Of a stretch of 64,000 nucleotides of DNA, positions 9,728 to 21,929 are shown one piece after another. The translations under genes were made by a program, and so were the position numbers. The notes below the pieces were generated by a model. The model saw only the letters and a list, made by a program, of their open reading frames with translations, had not been told where the DNA came from and ran no database searches. Position 1 is the stretch's first letter, and the number at the start of each line of letters is the position of its first letter. The DNA lies in the NCBI GenBank assembly GCA_023053685.1, contig JALIGW010000004.1, positions 85,544,749-85,608,748 on the forward strand, given 5' to 3'. The stretch comes from Diadophis punctatus similis. Its lineage: Eukaryota > Chordata > Lepidosauria > Squamata > Dipsadidae.

Positions 9728-11090
9728 TCAACCATCCATCCCATCATCCTCTCATCCCACCCCCACTATATCCCCTTACTTCCCTCTCCCCCCATTTCTT
9801 ATGGAAAGAAGCCACCAAAGCAAAGTCGGGCTGAAGCGATGTGATGGCAGATCTGAAAACTAAACAGCCAGAGATTTGGGGAGATTTCTCTCATGTAGGT
9901 TGGGGATGCAGAAGTTCAGCTTTGTGCGAATCCAGAAACAGATTTCGTTCTCCTGATTCGTGGTCTTCCGTGCAGGGCTGGTTTTCATGCAAAGAAAGGA
10001 AATCTGCATATCAAGGAAAACAGAAGGGAAACTTCAGGATGGCATCTGTTGGGTGCATAATTCCAAAACAAATCACTAATATTTATTCCTCCAGTTATTG
10101 GTCTATTTCCATTTCAGCATGTGGAAAATTTCTGCAGCCCCTCTTAGGGAGAAAATCATTCACACAAAATTGAATTTTGAATGACTTGAGACCAGAAATG
10201 CTGCTGTGTAAATTAGCAAGCTTTCCCAAGCCTGCTGCTAAACAGAGATGATCTTTTATCAGAGATTCTTACGTTATCTTTTTTTTCTAATACTAGCATT
10301 TTATTTGATGTAGTAACACTGTTGTAATGTTTTTGCTGATTTTTCCAATCGTAATGCATTTTATTGATGTTTGGTCAGCCTTGTGCAGGTTGTATCTTAT
10401 TCTTGACCACCGGTGTTGAAAACAATAAATAAACTGACTTGGTTCATTGATATTTCCAGAGTCAGCCTGGCTAAACTACTCACATATAAATAGTTGCTTG
10501 AACATCTTGAGTAGTTGCTTAAATTCCTTCCAGAGAGCAGGAGAACTTACCTGGGCCTGATTAATGGACGTTGATTGGCAGGTCCTTGGTGCCAAAACTC
10601 TTTAGCTGAGCTACGCTGCTACACCGTAGGCTTAAATGTGCCTTTTACAAGTCTGAGTACTCCACCCGCCAAGAAGTTAAGTAACTCAAATATGTTGGTA
10701 GCAAATTAACCATCTCCCCCTGAGGAGTGAACCTTAAGAAGGGGCTGGCAGGGGAGGGGATCCTTCCACACAAGCCAAAGTTAAACTAGGATTGTGTCCC
10801 ACCAGAGGGCAGAAAGATCCAGCAGTGCCATCTGCTGACAAAGAAGTGCATTCAACAGATTTCAAAAAGTCTTTGCCTTGGATTGTTTTAAAGTCACTAA
10901 GAGTCTCCTTTAGCCATTTTTGGGGGGTCAAGTTTAAGCATTTTCAGCCTGTGTTCAATTTTATACCTAAATTTGATGGGTCTTTTCTCCTACTGTCTTC
11001 TCAGAGTGAAAGCTCCAGAAACCTGCCAGGCACGAAAGACCAGGTCTACATGTAAAGCTCCAATTAAACTGCTTTATTTCTAAAAGCATA
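9728..11090. other. Unclassified sequence
   Basis: No exon is supported. It contains the CTCF-like motif pair at 10799-10838. Confidence 0.5.
10799..10838. promoter_or_regulatory. Pair of opposed CTCF-like motifs
   Basis: CCACCAGAGGGCAG on the plus strand (10799-10812) fits the vertebrate CTCF core closely. Fourteen bases later TCAGCAGATGGCAC lies on the minus strand (10838-10825), a weaker match. The core is established knowledge; occupancy is inference. Confidence 0.4.
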
Positions 11091-11094
11091 TGCA

Positions 11095-11172
11095 CAGGAA
11101 TCTTCTGCAGTTTGCTCTCCAGGCTTGTTTCAATTTAATTTCTGAAGGTTTCATTACAAGACTAGGTAACAG
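11095..11172 (-). mobile_element. Degenerate PLE tail, family B-like
   Basis: On the minus strand TGTTACCTAGTCTTGTAATG is followed by AAACCTTCAGAAA and, further on, AAGCCTGGAGAGCAAACTGC, which tracks the family B tail (GTTACCTAGTTGGGTAATGAAACGTC...). It ends close to where the L2 fragment begins. Confidence 0.45.
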
Positions 11173-11187
11173 GGCCCTGGGCTCAGG

Positions 11188-12303
11188 ATGCTGCTGCTTA
11201 ATGCCAGGTCAATCGTCAACAAAGCCCCCCTGATACGTGATTTAATCACAGAAGAGGGGGCGGACCTGGTATGTATAACTGAGACCTGGCTGGGCCAGGA
11301 GGGAGGAGTAGCTCTCTCCGAGATATGCCCAGACGGATTCTCAGTGCAGCATCATTCACGACCCCAGGGAAGGTGGGGAGGAGTGGCTATTATAACGCAC
11401 CGGAATCTGCATCCTCGTAGGATCCCTGCCCCGGAGATCGTCGGGTGTGAGACGCTCCTTCTGAAGTTGGACTTAGGGGTCCAGGTGTGCCTTTTGTTAG
11501 CGAGCCTGCTTCCAAGCTACGTTACCAAGGCCCTTCCTGAGCTACTTGAGGCAATAGCCGGCCTGGCGGTGGAGTTCCCCAGGCTTATGGTGCTGGGGGA
11601 CTTTAACCTGCCTTCGGCTGGCGAAATCTCTGGTGTAGCTCAGGAGTTCATGGATTCCATGACAACCATGGACCTGACCCAAGTAATCCAGGGTCCGACT
11701 CATGAGGGAAGCCACATGCTTGACCTAGTGTTTCTTTCGGGGCAGTGGAGAGATGATCTGAAGACAGGGGATATAGTCACCACCCCGTTGTCATGGTCAG
11801 ATCATTTCCTACTGAGGTTGGATTTCGCAGCTCCATTCCTCCCCCGCAGGGAGGCGAGACCGACTAGGTGGTTCCGCCCCAGGCACCTAATGGAGCCGGA
11901 AGGATTCCAGGGGGAACTTGGGGAAATACCTGAAACCCTGGTACACAATTCGGCTGAGTCCCTGGTGGCTGCCTGGAACACCGCAGCATCAGGGGCATTA
12001 GACTGGATTGCGCCTTTGCAACTTCTCCGTGGCAGTGGATCCCGGAAAGCCCCCTGGTTTACCGAGGAGCTCCGGGAGATGAAATGCCACAAGAGACGTC
12101 TGGAGCGACGCTGGAGAGCCAGTAAAACCAAATCCGACTGAACACTTCTAAGAACTTTCATTAAGTCTTATTTAGTGGTGATAGGGGCGGCAAAACGATC
12201 TCATTTTTCCGCTCTTATTGCATCCGCAGATTCTCGCCCAGCCGCCTTGTTTAGGGTGACTCACGCCCTCCTTGCTAAAGGGGGGAGTGAGGAACACTTG
12301 TAA
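11188..12303 (+). pseudogene. L2 LINE ORF2, endonuclease domain (broken)
   Basis: The first 317 residues are the apurinic-type endonuclease of an L2-clade ORF2. Visible motifs are LLLNARSIVNK (2-12), ITETWL with E32, GGVAII (64-69), VLGDFN with D138 and N140, LDLV (178-181) and SDHFLL with D205/H206, matching the catalytic residues of the family. A TGA at 12139-12141 stops the frame, but the same frame continues as L2-like protein (AAKRSHFSALIAS) to TAA at 12301-12303, so the TGA is a single in-frame lesion, perhaps from CGA. Reverse-transcriptase sequence is absent, so this is an isolated 5'/middle fragment, unusual for a LINE. Confidence 0.88.
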
Positions 12304-12780
12304 GGTAGAGCTGAGGAAGTAAAGAGAAGAAAGGACTCCAGACAATGCCAGCTGGAGAGTTTTTCCCCCCATTCTAAACTGAGATCCAGTTTAAGAAAAG
12401 AACCACGATGACAGCAGAAGCTGATAAATGATGTCCCTCGGAGTGAAGAGGCCCGGTTGCCAGAAAGCCGTGTGAAGCACTTCAGTAGCGCTTGAAGAAT
12501 CGATGCTACATATGTAGGCTTACAGTGTTGACACTTAAGGGATCAAACGGGTGCAGGACTTTCTCAAAGATATTCTAAAGAAGGCATGTAATCGAGGTTT
12601 AACTGCAGAGGGGCAGAAGAAAAGGCTTTGGATGCATTGGATGAATCAACTTTTCAGAACCGAAACCCAAGGCTCAGGTGTGACTTTTATGCTTCTCGTT
12701 TGAACTGCAAAGGTTCCTAAATTTAGTAGCTCATTTTGAAAGCAGATTTTAATGATCTATATCATTGTGATTTATTACTT

Positions 12781-12811
<31 letters not shown>

Positions 12812-12849
12812 TGCATTTATGTCTGCGTGGTATGTGCGTAAATTATTAC
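12304..12849. other. Unclassified sequence with short (CA)n
   Basis: A CA repeat lies at 12782-12808. Nothing else was recognised. Confidence 0.55.
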
Positions 12850-12937
12850 TGTCTATGGAGGTTCTCAGTCATCCAAGTCATGGTTGTCCCAAAGGTGCTT
12901 TTTCAAGAGGCAACTGGATTTTCTTTGTTTTTCTTAG
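12850..12937 (-). mobile_element. PLE tail, family A (truncated)
   Basis: On the minus strand it reads AAGAAAAACAAAGAAAATCC, AGTTGCCTCTTGAAAAAGCACC, TTTGGGACAACC and ends GAACCTCCATAG, the last part of the family A tail. The hairpin portion is lost. Confidence 0.65.
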
Positions 12938-13178
12938 AATATTATTACTGTTTGATTGTTTGTCTGAGTTGGCAAACAAGCCATAAACAACATTCCGATC
13001 ACAGAACCAACAAGAATACTCTCACCAACACTGACAGAGCTGATCACTTGTATATAAAGAGAGATTAAAACCCACCCCCTTCTAGCACTGATGATGTTAT
13101 CTAGTTGGGTCATGAAATGTCTGCAAGGAAACATCCAAACTCAGAGGCCACCAAGGACCCCACAATTCCCATTTGTCT
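12938..13178 (+). mobile_element. PLE fragment, family B
   Basis: Contains TGTATATAAAGAGAG followed by CTAGCACTGATGATGTTATC, AGTTGGGTCATGAAA and TCTGCAAGGAAAC, the family B tail in plus orientation. It directly abuts a family A tail in the opposite orientation. Confidence 0.6.
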
Positions 13179-13324
13179 CAAAAGGCCTTGTTCCCATAAG
13201 CACATCAACATGCACATATACATCTAATGAAGAAAGGACAGCTACTTGTGGAACCTACAACAGCTTAATATTTTTTTCTACTTTGGGGATGAGCTGACAT
13301 ATCTGTGGGCATTATTCTTTCTCA

Positions 13325-14195
13325 CTCCAAATTATTTTATTTTTATTTTATATGTCCACCAAACTCACCCTCAGTGACAGGCAGCTTACAAAGATTTTAT
13401 ATATATGTATATATAAATTAAATATATATCTAAAACCAGGTCTTCAGGGCCTTGCAAAAGAGTGTCAAAGGGGGGAGGACCAGTCTTATATCCATGAGGC
13501 AGGGATGGGCTGCTCTGGGTTCACCTGGGTTCGGGTGATCCTCTAGTGAAGATTCTGCGTGGTTCGGCAAACCCCCAAATCCCACTCCTGACTGCCCCAC
13601 CCGCCCCTCCCCTCCCAGGAGTCTCCACGTGGCCCATTTTGGATGCCAGGAAAGTTCAGGGCCCACATGGAGGCTTGGGGAGGGTGAAAAACAGGCCTCC
13701 TGGAGGCTCCAGAAGGCCGGAAATGGGCCCATTTCTGGCTTCCAGAGGGCCTCCGGAACCCAGGGGAGCCCGTTTTCACCCTCCTGGAGGCTTGAGGAAA
13801 GCCTCCGGAGCCTGGGAAGGGCAAAAAATGGGCCTCCCGGATGTTCTGGAAGGCCGGAAACAGCCAGAGAGCCTCCGGAGCCCAGGCCCGACTAGGCCAC
13901 GATCACCATGGCCACGCCCACCCAGCAACCGGGCAGAGAACCTGTTGCTAAAATTTTTGAAGCCCACCTCTGCCATAGGGATGATGTTGCACAGGGACAG
14001 AGCCACGACGGAGAAGGGCCTTCTTCTTGGTCCCACTAGATGGACCTCCTTAGGCGAAGGGACCTGTAACGTCCCTTCTCTTTTCACTATGGTGGGTCAG
14101 GTAGATGTGACTGGGAAAAGATGGTACTTCAGATAACCTGGCCCCAAGCCAGGTAGGGCTTTAAAGGTGACAACCAGCACCTTTGAAATTGAAAT
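13325..14195 (-). mobile_element. L2 LINE 3' part, split by a hAT
   Basis: Minus-strand translation before the hAT gives GTLQVPSPKEVHLVGPRRRP, FSVVALSLCNIIP, which aligns with the L2 block LLQVPSTKQCRLAGPRGRAF, SVGAPSLWNQLPP at 48 kb. Beyond the hAT, LFCKALKTWF matches FRKAVKTWLF. The hAT at 13500-13972 therefore interrupts one antisense L2 copy. It is older than the copies at 7.9 and 48 kb. Confidence 0.72.
13500..13972. mobile_element. Non-autonomous hAT element, GC-rich
   Basis: A 473-bp element with ends CAGGGATGGGCTGC and, on the other strand, CAGAGGTGGGCTTC. The flanks CCATGAGG (13492-13499) and CCATAGGG (13973-13980) match at 6 of 8 positions and probably are an aged target duplication. 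The interior is internally repetitive (GGAGGCTTGGGGAGGGTGAA-type modules) like the element at 49.5 kb. The overlapping Pro/Gly/Arg-rich frames are not genes. Confidence 0.75.
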
Positions 14196-16185
14196 TCATG
14201 ACGGAGAACCCTTAGCTCATCAAAGTGGGTGCATTTCGTCAGCATTCAGGAAAACTGGTTCTGAGAAACCTTCAACATCGCATGTAAATAAAGCAATGGA
14301 AACTTTCACTGCATCTCATGAACTCAGAATCATTGGAGAAGGAAGAATTTGTGGGGAACTGCTTTATTTTTTCCAATTCCTTTCCAGTAATTATTCCCCG
14401 ATCTGATTTTTCATACACGTAGAATGGCAGGTACGTGTTTTATGCAAATCAATTTCTCCTTTCTATCTATTTTGGTGAGGTCCATGACGAGGTGGCTATT
14501 TTTCAGACTGCAACATGAAATGTCTAAGCTGAGGATTGGGGACAAGGCGGCTCCTGTGCAAAGCATGTTCAGTGTGCCAAGGAAGGCTGAGAGCAGCCAA
14601 ACAGTGCAAGCCGTGTGGGCGCAGATTGTTTCAGAATCAACCCAGTTAAAAAGGAGGAGAATCTTGATGGATGTCGAGTTTTTATTTATTTATTTATTTA
14701 TTTCTGTCTCCTGTATTGAGGGGAGTTACAATGCTCTTCTCCTGCTCATTATCTCTGCAACCAAGGCAGGATCTGATGTTCCAGTGAGGAGAAAAAGAAA
14801 CTCAGATAAAACAGTGAGAGCAAATTACCATTTTGAGGGTTTTTTGGGGTCCATAATAAGCTCCTATTATTTCAACTTTAGAGAGAAATTTCCCTATGCA
14901 GAATCCAAAGGACGGGAAATGGTTTGAATTAGGAAGGTTTGATTGAAATGAGACTGCCATCCAGGACTTTTTTTAAAATTTCTTGGATAGAAGAACACCA
15001 AAAATGAAAGAAAACTCTTCGAGAATGCAAAATACTCCTTTTGCCTATTTTTTCCCCTTTTCTCTCTTGGAATTTGGGATCTGTTGCTGTGGTAAATCCA
15101 CCAGGGTGCATGGAAAGGACAAATAATAATAGACAAACTGGCAAGTCACATTTTCCAGCCATGTTTCCCTGCTTGAACACGAGGCATTTGGAGAAATGAG
15201 GCTAATTCTTTGCACAATTAATTTTTGAATCGCTTCTAACGCCGTGAACATTGTATGCGATTGTCGATGAGCCAAACTCCGGATTGTGTTAATAAATTTA
15301 ACGAGATAAGGTAGCCTTGAAGCACTAGGGCCTTCCTTTGCCAAGAAACTTCCATCAATGCACTCTGCATTGCAATTAGTAAGCTCTTTTACTATGATAT
15401 ACCAGTATAGTTTTGTAACTATATAATGAAGTTCATTAGACCAGAAGAAAGACAGATGGGATTTTTCAATAGCAACCCCGATTGACATACCCGTAAATAC
15501 ACAACATATATTTTGTTCCTGCTTGCAAATTTGACATGCTGATCAGAAGGACAATTGTGTTTTAACTCTGTCAAGGCAGCAACATTCTTAACTTAAGGAA
15601 AGCAAGACAATAAAGGATTGTGGGGGGAAATAGCGCTGAATTTTCCAAAGGAGCCCATAGTAAAATTTGCATGCAGAGTTACAAGTTTGTGGCACGAACC
15701 GCAACTTCAATTTTCTTTTTTGAAAATTATTCTAAAAGTACCCAGGGCAGTCTCTCTCAGATCTATATTTTTAAGCCCAGAATTTATGATAAGGAAACTT
15801 TATGAATTGGGAGCCCTTTTCTTTATCATAGGAACGAAGAAGAGAGGGAACCATCTCTGAGTTTTTGGATGTTATATCATTTGAAATAAAAATGTTCAGG
15901 ACCTGAAAAGGGGAATTGAAGTCTGCAGCCTGCTCCCAATTCCTGAGATGCAGCTGCCAAAAAACCTCCAAACATTGCTGAGAACTTTTACTTTTAATTG
16001 GAAATGATTCAGAGGCTTTCACGGGGTAAAGTCCTAAAAACCATGTTGCTGGTCACCACAGTGTGAGAAACGCACAACCTGGTTTTTAAGTGAAAACTTT
16101 TACACAGAGAAACAAGATGGATGTCCAGTGCACCATCTTGATTTTTTGACCACTCCTGCTATGTTCGGATACAAAGGGAGAATTA
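14196..16185. other. Unclassified sequence
   Basis: Two kilobases without a supported gene. The frame at 14424-14927 (167 codons) and the minus frame 15488-15045 (147 codons) show no recognised domain. A short (TTTA)n lies at 14681-14701. Confidence 0.5.
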
Positions 16186-16288
16186 TATGAGTCCTCAGGG
16201 AGTTGGGCGGCATAGAAATCCATTAAATTAAATTGAATTAAATTGAATTAAATTAAATTAAATTAAATTAATTAAATTAAATTAAATT
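16186..16288 (+). mobile_element. L2 LINE extreme 3' end with (AAATT)n
   Basis: GAGTCCTCAGGGAGTTGGGC, then GGCATAGAAATCC, matches the L2 terminal hairpin half, followed by about 70 bp of AAATT/GAATT pentamers. Confidence 0.7.
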
Positions 16289-16423
16289 ACTACCTGACCA
16301 ATTGAACTTCTTTAGACACAAGAATCAGGCTGAACTCAAAGAGATCTTCACCTTTAATCATTGTTACTAAAATATTTCTACCTATATCTTTGAGCCTAAA
16401 TCTCTATGCAAAGATGTAGCCCG

Positions 16424-16609
16424 CAGGGGTGAAATCCAGCAGGTTCTGGAGAACCGGTAGCGGAAATTTTGAGTAGTTCGGAGAACCAGCAAACCTCTGG
16501 CTGGCCCCAGAGTGGGGTGGGAATGGAGATTTTGCAGTATCCTTCCCCTGCCACGCTCACCAAGCCACGCCCACAGAACCGGTAGTAAAAAATTTGGATT
16601 TCACCACTG
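16424..16609. mobile_element. Short non-autonomous hAT element (CAGTGGTGAAATCC family)
   Basis: Ends CAGGGGTGAAATCC and, on the other strand, CAGTGGTGAAATCC, with ACCGGTAG on each side. It is 186 bp long. The flanking 8-mers (GTAGCCCG and GATGAATG) do not match, so the target duplication is lost or a boundary is off. Confidence 0.75.
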
Positions 16610-16639
16610 GATGAATGTATATTCAGTTTAGAAGGTCAC

Positions 16640-17192
16640 AATTAATCAGTGGAACCACTTGCCTCCAGAAGTTGTGGGTGCTCCAACACTGGAGTTTTTA
16701 AAGAAGAGACTGGATAGACTGAACTAGTATATAGGACCGTGATGGCGAACCTATGGCACGGGTGCCACAAGTGGCACGCGGAGCCATATCGGTGGGCACG
16801 CGAGCTCAGGTCCGGCGTGCATGTGTGCACCAGCCGGCTGATTTTCGGGCCTTCTGGGCCCACTGGGAGTCGGGAAACAGGCTGTTTCCAGCCTCCAGAG
16901 GGGGTGGGGAAGGCCGCTTTCACCCTCCCCAGGCTCCTAGAAAGGCTCTGGAGCCCGGGGAGAGCGAAAAATGGGCGTGCCATTGCATGCTGGGAGCAGG
17001 GGGGTCATGCGTGCATGTGCGGGGGTGCATGGAATTATGAGTGTGGGCACACACACACGTGATCCCCCGCATTCCCCCCCCTTTTGGCACGCGAACCAAA
17101 AAAGGTTCGCCATCACTGGTATAGGGTTTCCTGTCGGAGCAGAGGGTTGGACTAGAAGACCTCCAATGTCCCTTCCAACTCTGTTATTCTGT
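16640..17192 (+). mobile_element. CR1 LINE 3' end, split by a hAT
   Basis: The left part (16640-16736) encodes the WNHLPPEV-type and LEFLKKRLD-type end of CR1 ORF2. The right part (17119-17192) is the tail ending TTCCAACTCTGTTATTCTG. The two halves join in consensus order once the hAT is removed. Confidence 0.85.
16737..17118. mobile_element. Non-autonomous hAT element (GTGATGGCGAACCT family)
   Basis: A 382-bp element with ends CCGTGATGGCGAACCT and, on the other strand, CAGTGATGGCGAACCT. Flanks ATATAGGA (16729-16736) and GTATAGGG (17119-17126) share six of eight bases. The GC-rich interior gives spurious reading frames on both strands. Confidence 0.85.
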
Positions 17193-18067
17193 TATCTGCT
17201 TTCCGGTCCTATACATGCATTAACTTTGTAAGAAATGCTGATGAGATCCTTAGGCAAACTGGAGGAAAATCTCACGCAACCTTTGCTATTAATTTGTGGG
17301 CTCAGATCATTTTAAGAACAATGGTGACTCTCACCTGAATCTGTTTCTCCAACAAGGAGAACTGATTCTGTTGCATTTGAATAACTCTTCTGCATTCATC
17401 CAAGTCTCGGGGCATCTGGATATGGCTGGCTGGAGGGATTTTATCCCTGGCATTATGGGATATGTGCTTCAGCCTTGACTGATGAAATACGTGCTGCGAT
17501 CTCCTATCAATATAATAGTGCCAGAAATGAATTCTCGGTCTCCCTCAGGGAAATTGTTATGGCCCTTCTTAACCGTTATGCCTTCTGTCGTCTAACAGCC
17601 TTTTACCCCAAAGGAGCCCCCTCAAATTGCCTTCACCTTAATCGGTTTTATTGATCATTAGAGTCTGAAGTTTAAAAAAAACCCGCCTCACTACAGAGAG
17701 GCCTAAATCAAAATGAAATGGCTGCTTTTGGAAAAAAAAATGGAGCAGACATTCTTGTTTTCTGCAATTTGTTTTGTTAAGCCTGTCAGCCTTTCATTGA
17801 GATGAGCTTTTATCCCGTCCGGTTGTTCTCAGGCTTCTGGAGCAGAGAAGTCATCAAAATGTAGTTGTCTACACTGATGAAGCTTACCGCAAGGACAACT
17901 TTCAGAGCTGTTTGATGTTTGCATCCAAGTGTGTATTTTACACAAGATAGAGATGTTGTGGAAAATGGAGCCTGCATTTTCTGATATTTTTAAGACTGTA
18001 AATCTCAGAAGGTAAATTGTGTAGTTTTCTTGGCAACAACAGAGGAATGATGGTCTTATTGACTTTT

Positions 18068-18111
<44 letters not shown>

Positions 18112-18354
18112 CTTCCAAAGCTTACCCTGGGATTGTGTTTGGTCTCTGATCCAAATACTAACTTTGGCCAAGACTTCAAGTCATCCAAATGTGCCCAGAT
18201 ATTGCCGCTTGTTTTGGGTGATTAGGTTGTGAATGGTGTTGGGTTGCTATAAAGAATGCATGAATCCTCTTTGGCTGGCTATGGACCTCCGTGAGCCACA
18301 GGGGAGGAGGAGTTAAGAGCACTGGATGACACATGACATCTTTGCTTAGAAGCT
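17193..18354. other. Unclassified sequence with (GT)n
   Basis: A GT dinucleotide array lies at about 18069-18110. Nothing else was recognised. Confidence 0.55.
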
Positions 18355-18670
18355 GCATGGTTCACCAGATACAGTTCAAGGTGCTGGTTTTCCCCTATAA
18401 AGGCCTACAGAGCATGAGGCCAGGTTGTGGGAAGGACTGCTCATCTTCCATGGTGTCTGCTCAGGTGAGGTGAGTGGACAAGCTCTGGGTTCCTTCAAGT
18501 AAACCGTGTTGTCATTTAACACTCAGGAAATGTGCCTCATTTATCATGGAGCTGTCCAGTAGAATGAAGTTGTCTTTGAGATCTGGAACCCTCCCATCCT
18601 AATTGTGCCTTGAAGGTTCTCAAAGATCCAGCTTTGGAATAGGCTGCTTAATGGAACCTCTCGGTGAAAC
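18355..18670 (+). mobile_element. Old L2 LINE 3' fragment
   Basis: A broken translation gives IQFKVLVFPYKGLQSMRPG, parallel to VQFKVLITIFKALHGLGPG of the intact L2 copy, and later LWNRLLNG parallel to LWNQLPPE. Stops and frameshifts lie between. This is a strongly diverged copy. Confidence 0.55.
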
Positions 18671-18740
18671 TTGGTTATAACTTGTTTGTGTCTTGTTGGC
18701 TGTGTTCACCATATTGTTCTTTCCTCTTTTTTTAGTTTGG

Positions 18741-18754
18741 GGTGTGTGTGTCTG

Positions 18755-18813
<59 letters not shown>

Positions 18814-18815
18814 GG
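18741..18815. repeat. (TG)n and (TCTG)n microsatellite
   Basis: Short TG run leading into about 58 bp of TCTG units. Confidence 0.96.
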
Positions 18816-19785
<970 letters not shown>

Positions 19786-20121
19786 ATTGATATGTGAAAA
19801 CCACTCACACCACGACCACGAAATCTCCAGATCCGTAAAGCCTACAAACTTGAAATTTGGCACGTATGTTCCCCTTGGCTTCTAGATGCTCACTATTTCT
19901 TATATTATTATTAACATGCTCTGAAGCTAATTAGTTAGATGTTCTACTCCCCCTCCCAACCTGAAAATAACTCTGGAGAGAAGGGGATAGGATAGGGGAG
20001 GATTCTGTTGGGCAACTTGAGGGAGAGAAGGGAAGGCGTAACTACTCTTTAATTTTCAAGCTGTGTCAATTTATCAAGCCCGATCACATAGTTTCGTAGC
20101 GGAGCACGGGTATTCAGCTAG
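19786..20121 (+). mobile_element. Probable non-autonomous Helitron, 3' part
   Basis: ACAAACTTGAAATTTGGCAC followed about 230 bp later by GCGGAGCACGGGTATTCAGC and CTAG then T is the typical Helitron 3' ending (short GC hairpin, then CTAG, insertion before T). The 5' end is not identifiable because it runs into the GATA array. No Rep/helicase is encoded. Confidence 0.55.
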
Positions 20122-20176
20122 TGTTGGTATTTATTGCTCTTACTTCTTCCTGCTGTAAAATCTATGGGAACAACAG

Positions 20177-20520
20177 AATGAAAGAATAACAGAGTTGGAA
20201 GGGACCTTGGAGGTCTTCTATCCAACCTCCTGCTCATACCATTTCAGATAAATGGTTGTCTAATCTCTTTTTAAAAGCTTCTAGTGTTGGAGCATCTACA
20301 GCTTCTGGAGGGAAGCCATTCCACTAGTTGATTGTTCTCACTGTCAGGAAATTTCTCCTTAGTTCCAGGTTGCTTCGTTCCTTGATTAGTTTCCACCCAT
20401 TGCTTCTTGTCCTGCCTTCTGCTGCCTTGTGGCAGCCCCTCAAATATCGTAACACTGCTATCATGACACCCCTAGTCCTTCTTTTCATTAAACTAGACAT
20501 CCCCAATTCCTGCAATTGCA
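20177..20520 (-). mobile_element. CR1 LINE 3' end with ORF2 C-terminus
   Basis: On the minus strand MKRRTRGVMIAVLRYLRGCH, AAEGRTRSNGWKL, NLELRRNFLTVRTIN is the CR1 ORF2 C-terminus, followed by the tail down to the AATAACAGAGTTGG terminus. It carries small deletions in the tail. Confidence 0.88.
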
Positions 20521-21559
20521 TATAAAGAAAACCACAGAAAATCTCCATCTTCTAAGGCTCTGCTTGAGGTGCAGAATAATGAGGTTAAGAAGAGAATTGA
20601 GGAAAGCTCTTGTAGCCCTTACTCAGAAAGTGGATTTGGATAATCTCTTCTATTGGATTCCAAAGGAGGAAAAAAGTTGTTATGGGATTGCAAAGTTTAA
20701 AGTTTTCACCAGATTGTAGGATACCAATTTTTCTGGTCTTGGCTTCAGTGACCTTCTCACCCCTCATTACTTTGAAAAATCCTCATTTTTCTGACATTGA
20801 TTTTCAGGCTCTGTCCAGGCTAATATCTCTGCTTGCCCTTGTCATCTTTTCTTTTTGTTTCTTCTGCCGAAGATGACCAAAAAGCATTAAATTGCAGTTG
20901 CAAAAATAAATCTTAGCTTGGATGTATAAATCTACGGCTTTACCCATTCAAAAATTAATCTTAGGAATTCTCCAAACTGAACTTGAGGATAGTGGAACAG
21001 AGGGATAGAACCAGCCAATGTAAAATAAATAAGTAAATAAATAATGGAACGAAAATGGGAATTTCATTCAACCCTAAAATTAAAAGTTAAATTAAAGACA
21101 GGTGTCCTTACATAAAACTCTAAAGTCATTCCATTTGTCATTATGGTCAATGACCAGAATCTCACTTAAAGAAAGTACAAATATTAATAACCAAACAGTG
21201 GGTTTTACAAACAATAAAACAAAACTTTGGCTGAATCATGTTGATAGGATATAAAATAAATCTGAATGACCCGGAAATTTAGTTAAGGAGGAGAATATAA
21301 AATGTAGTTGTGCATTTTAATAAATCAGTTAGCGAGACATTATATTAATTGTATTTTCAACTACCCCATTGCCACAAGGAGAGAATAAGGGATTTTCTTG
21401 AATTTTTGTTCAAGGATGGCTATTGAAAGAACATTAAAATATGATAGCATTAATTTTCTCCTAAACCTAGGGATGAATATTTGATTTAAATATCTCACCG
21501 GTCTAAGAAAGAGAGGCCAGCTACTCAGACAACATCTCTAGGGAATGTCTCATGTGTCT
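20521..21559. other. Unclassified sequence
   Basis: No gene or element recognised; short (AAAT)n near 21025. Confidence 0.5.
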
Positions 21560-21795
21560 CAGTGGTGAAATCCAATTTTTTTTTACTACCGGTTCTGTGG
21601 GCGTGGCTTGGTGGGCGTAGTGTGGCTTGGTGGGCATGGCTTGGTGGGCATAGCAGGGGAAGGATATTGTAAAATCCCCATTCCCTCCCCACTCTGGGGC
21701 CAGCCAGAGGTGGTATTTGCCGGTTCTCCAAACTACTCAAAATGTCCGCTACCTGTTCTCCAGAACCTGTCAGAACCTGCTGAATTTCACCCCTG
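21560..21795. mobile_element. Short non-autonomous hAT element
   Basis: Ends CAGTGGTGAAATCC and, on the other strand, CAGGGGTGAAATTC; 236 bp. Flanking ATGTGTCT (21552-21559) and ATGTATCT (21796-21803) match at 7 of 8 positions. It contains a small tandem of GTGGCTTGGTGGGC modules near 21605-21650. Confidence 0.86.
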
Positions 21796-21929
21796 ATGTA
21801 TCTGAGTCAACCAGGTAGGCTGAGATACGTCCCTCTATCTACACTGCTTCCAACCAACATGGTCCTTTCAACTTCACTCATCCACCATCTACATTTTCCC
21901 TTTGCTTATTATTCAAGTCATGAAGTCAT

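Noticed and set aside
13543..14136. 196-codon Pro-rich frame and its minus-strand partner
   Set aside because: They lie within the GC-rich hAT interior and the antisense L2; no protein family fits.
16424..16609. Target duplication for this hAT (GATG shared on both sides)
   Set aside because: The eight flanking bases do not match; four shared bases at an offset are not enough.
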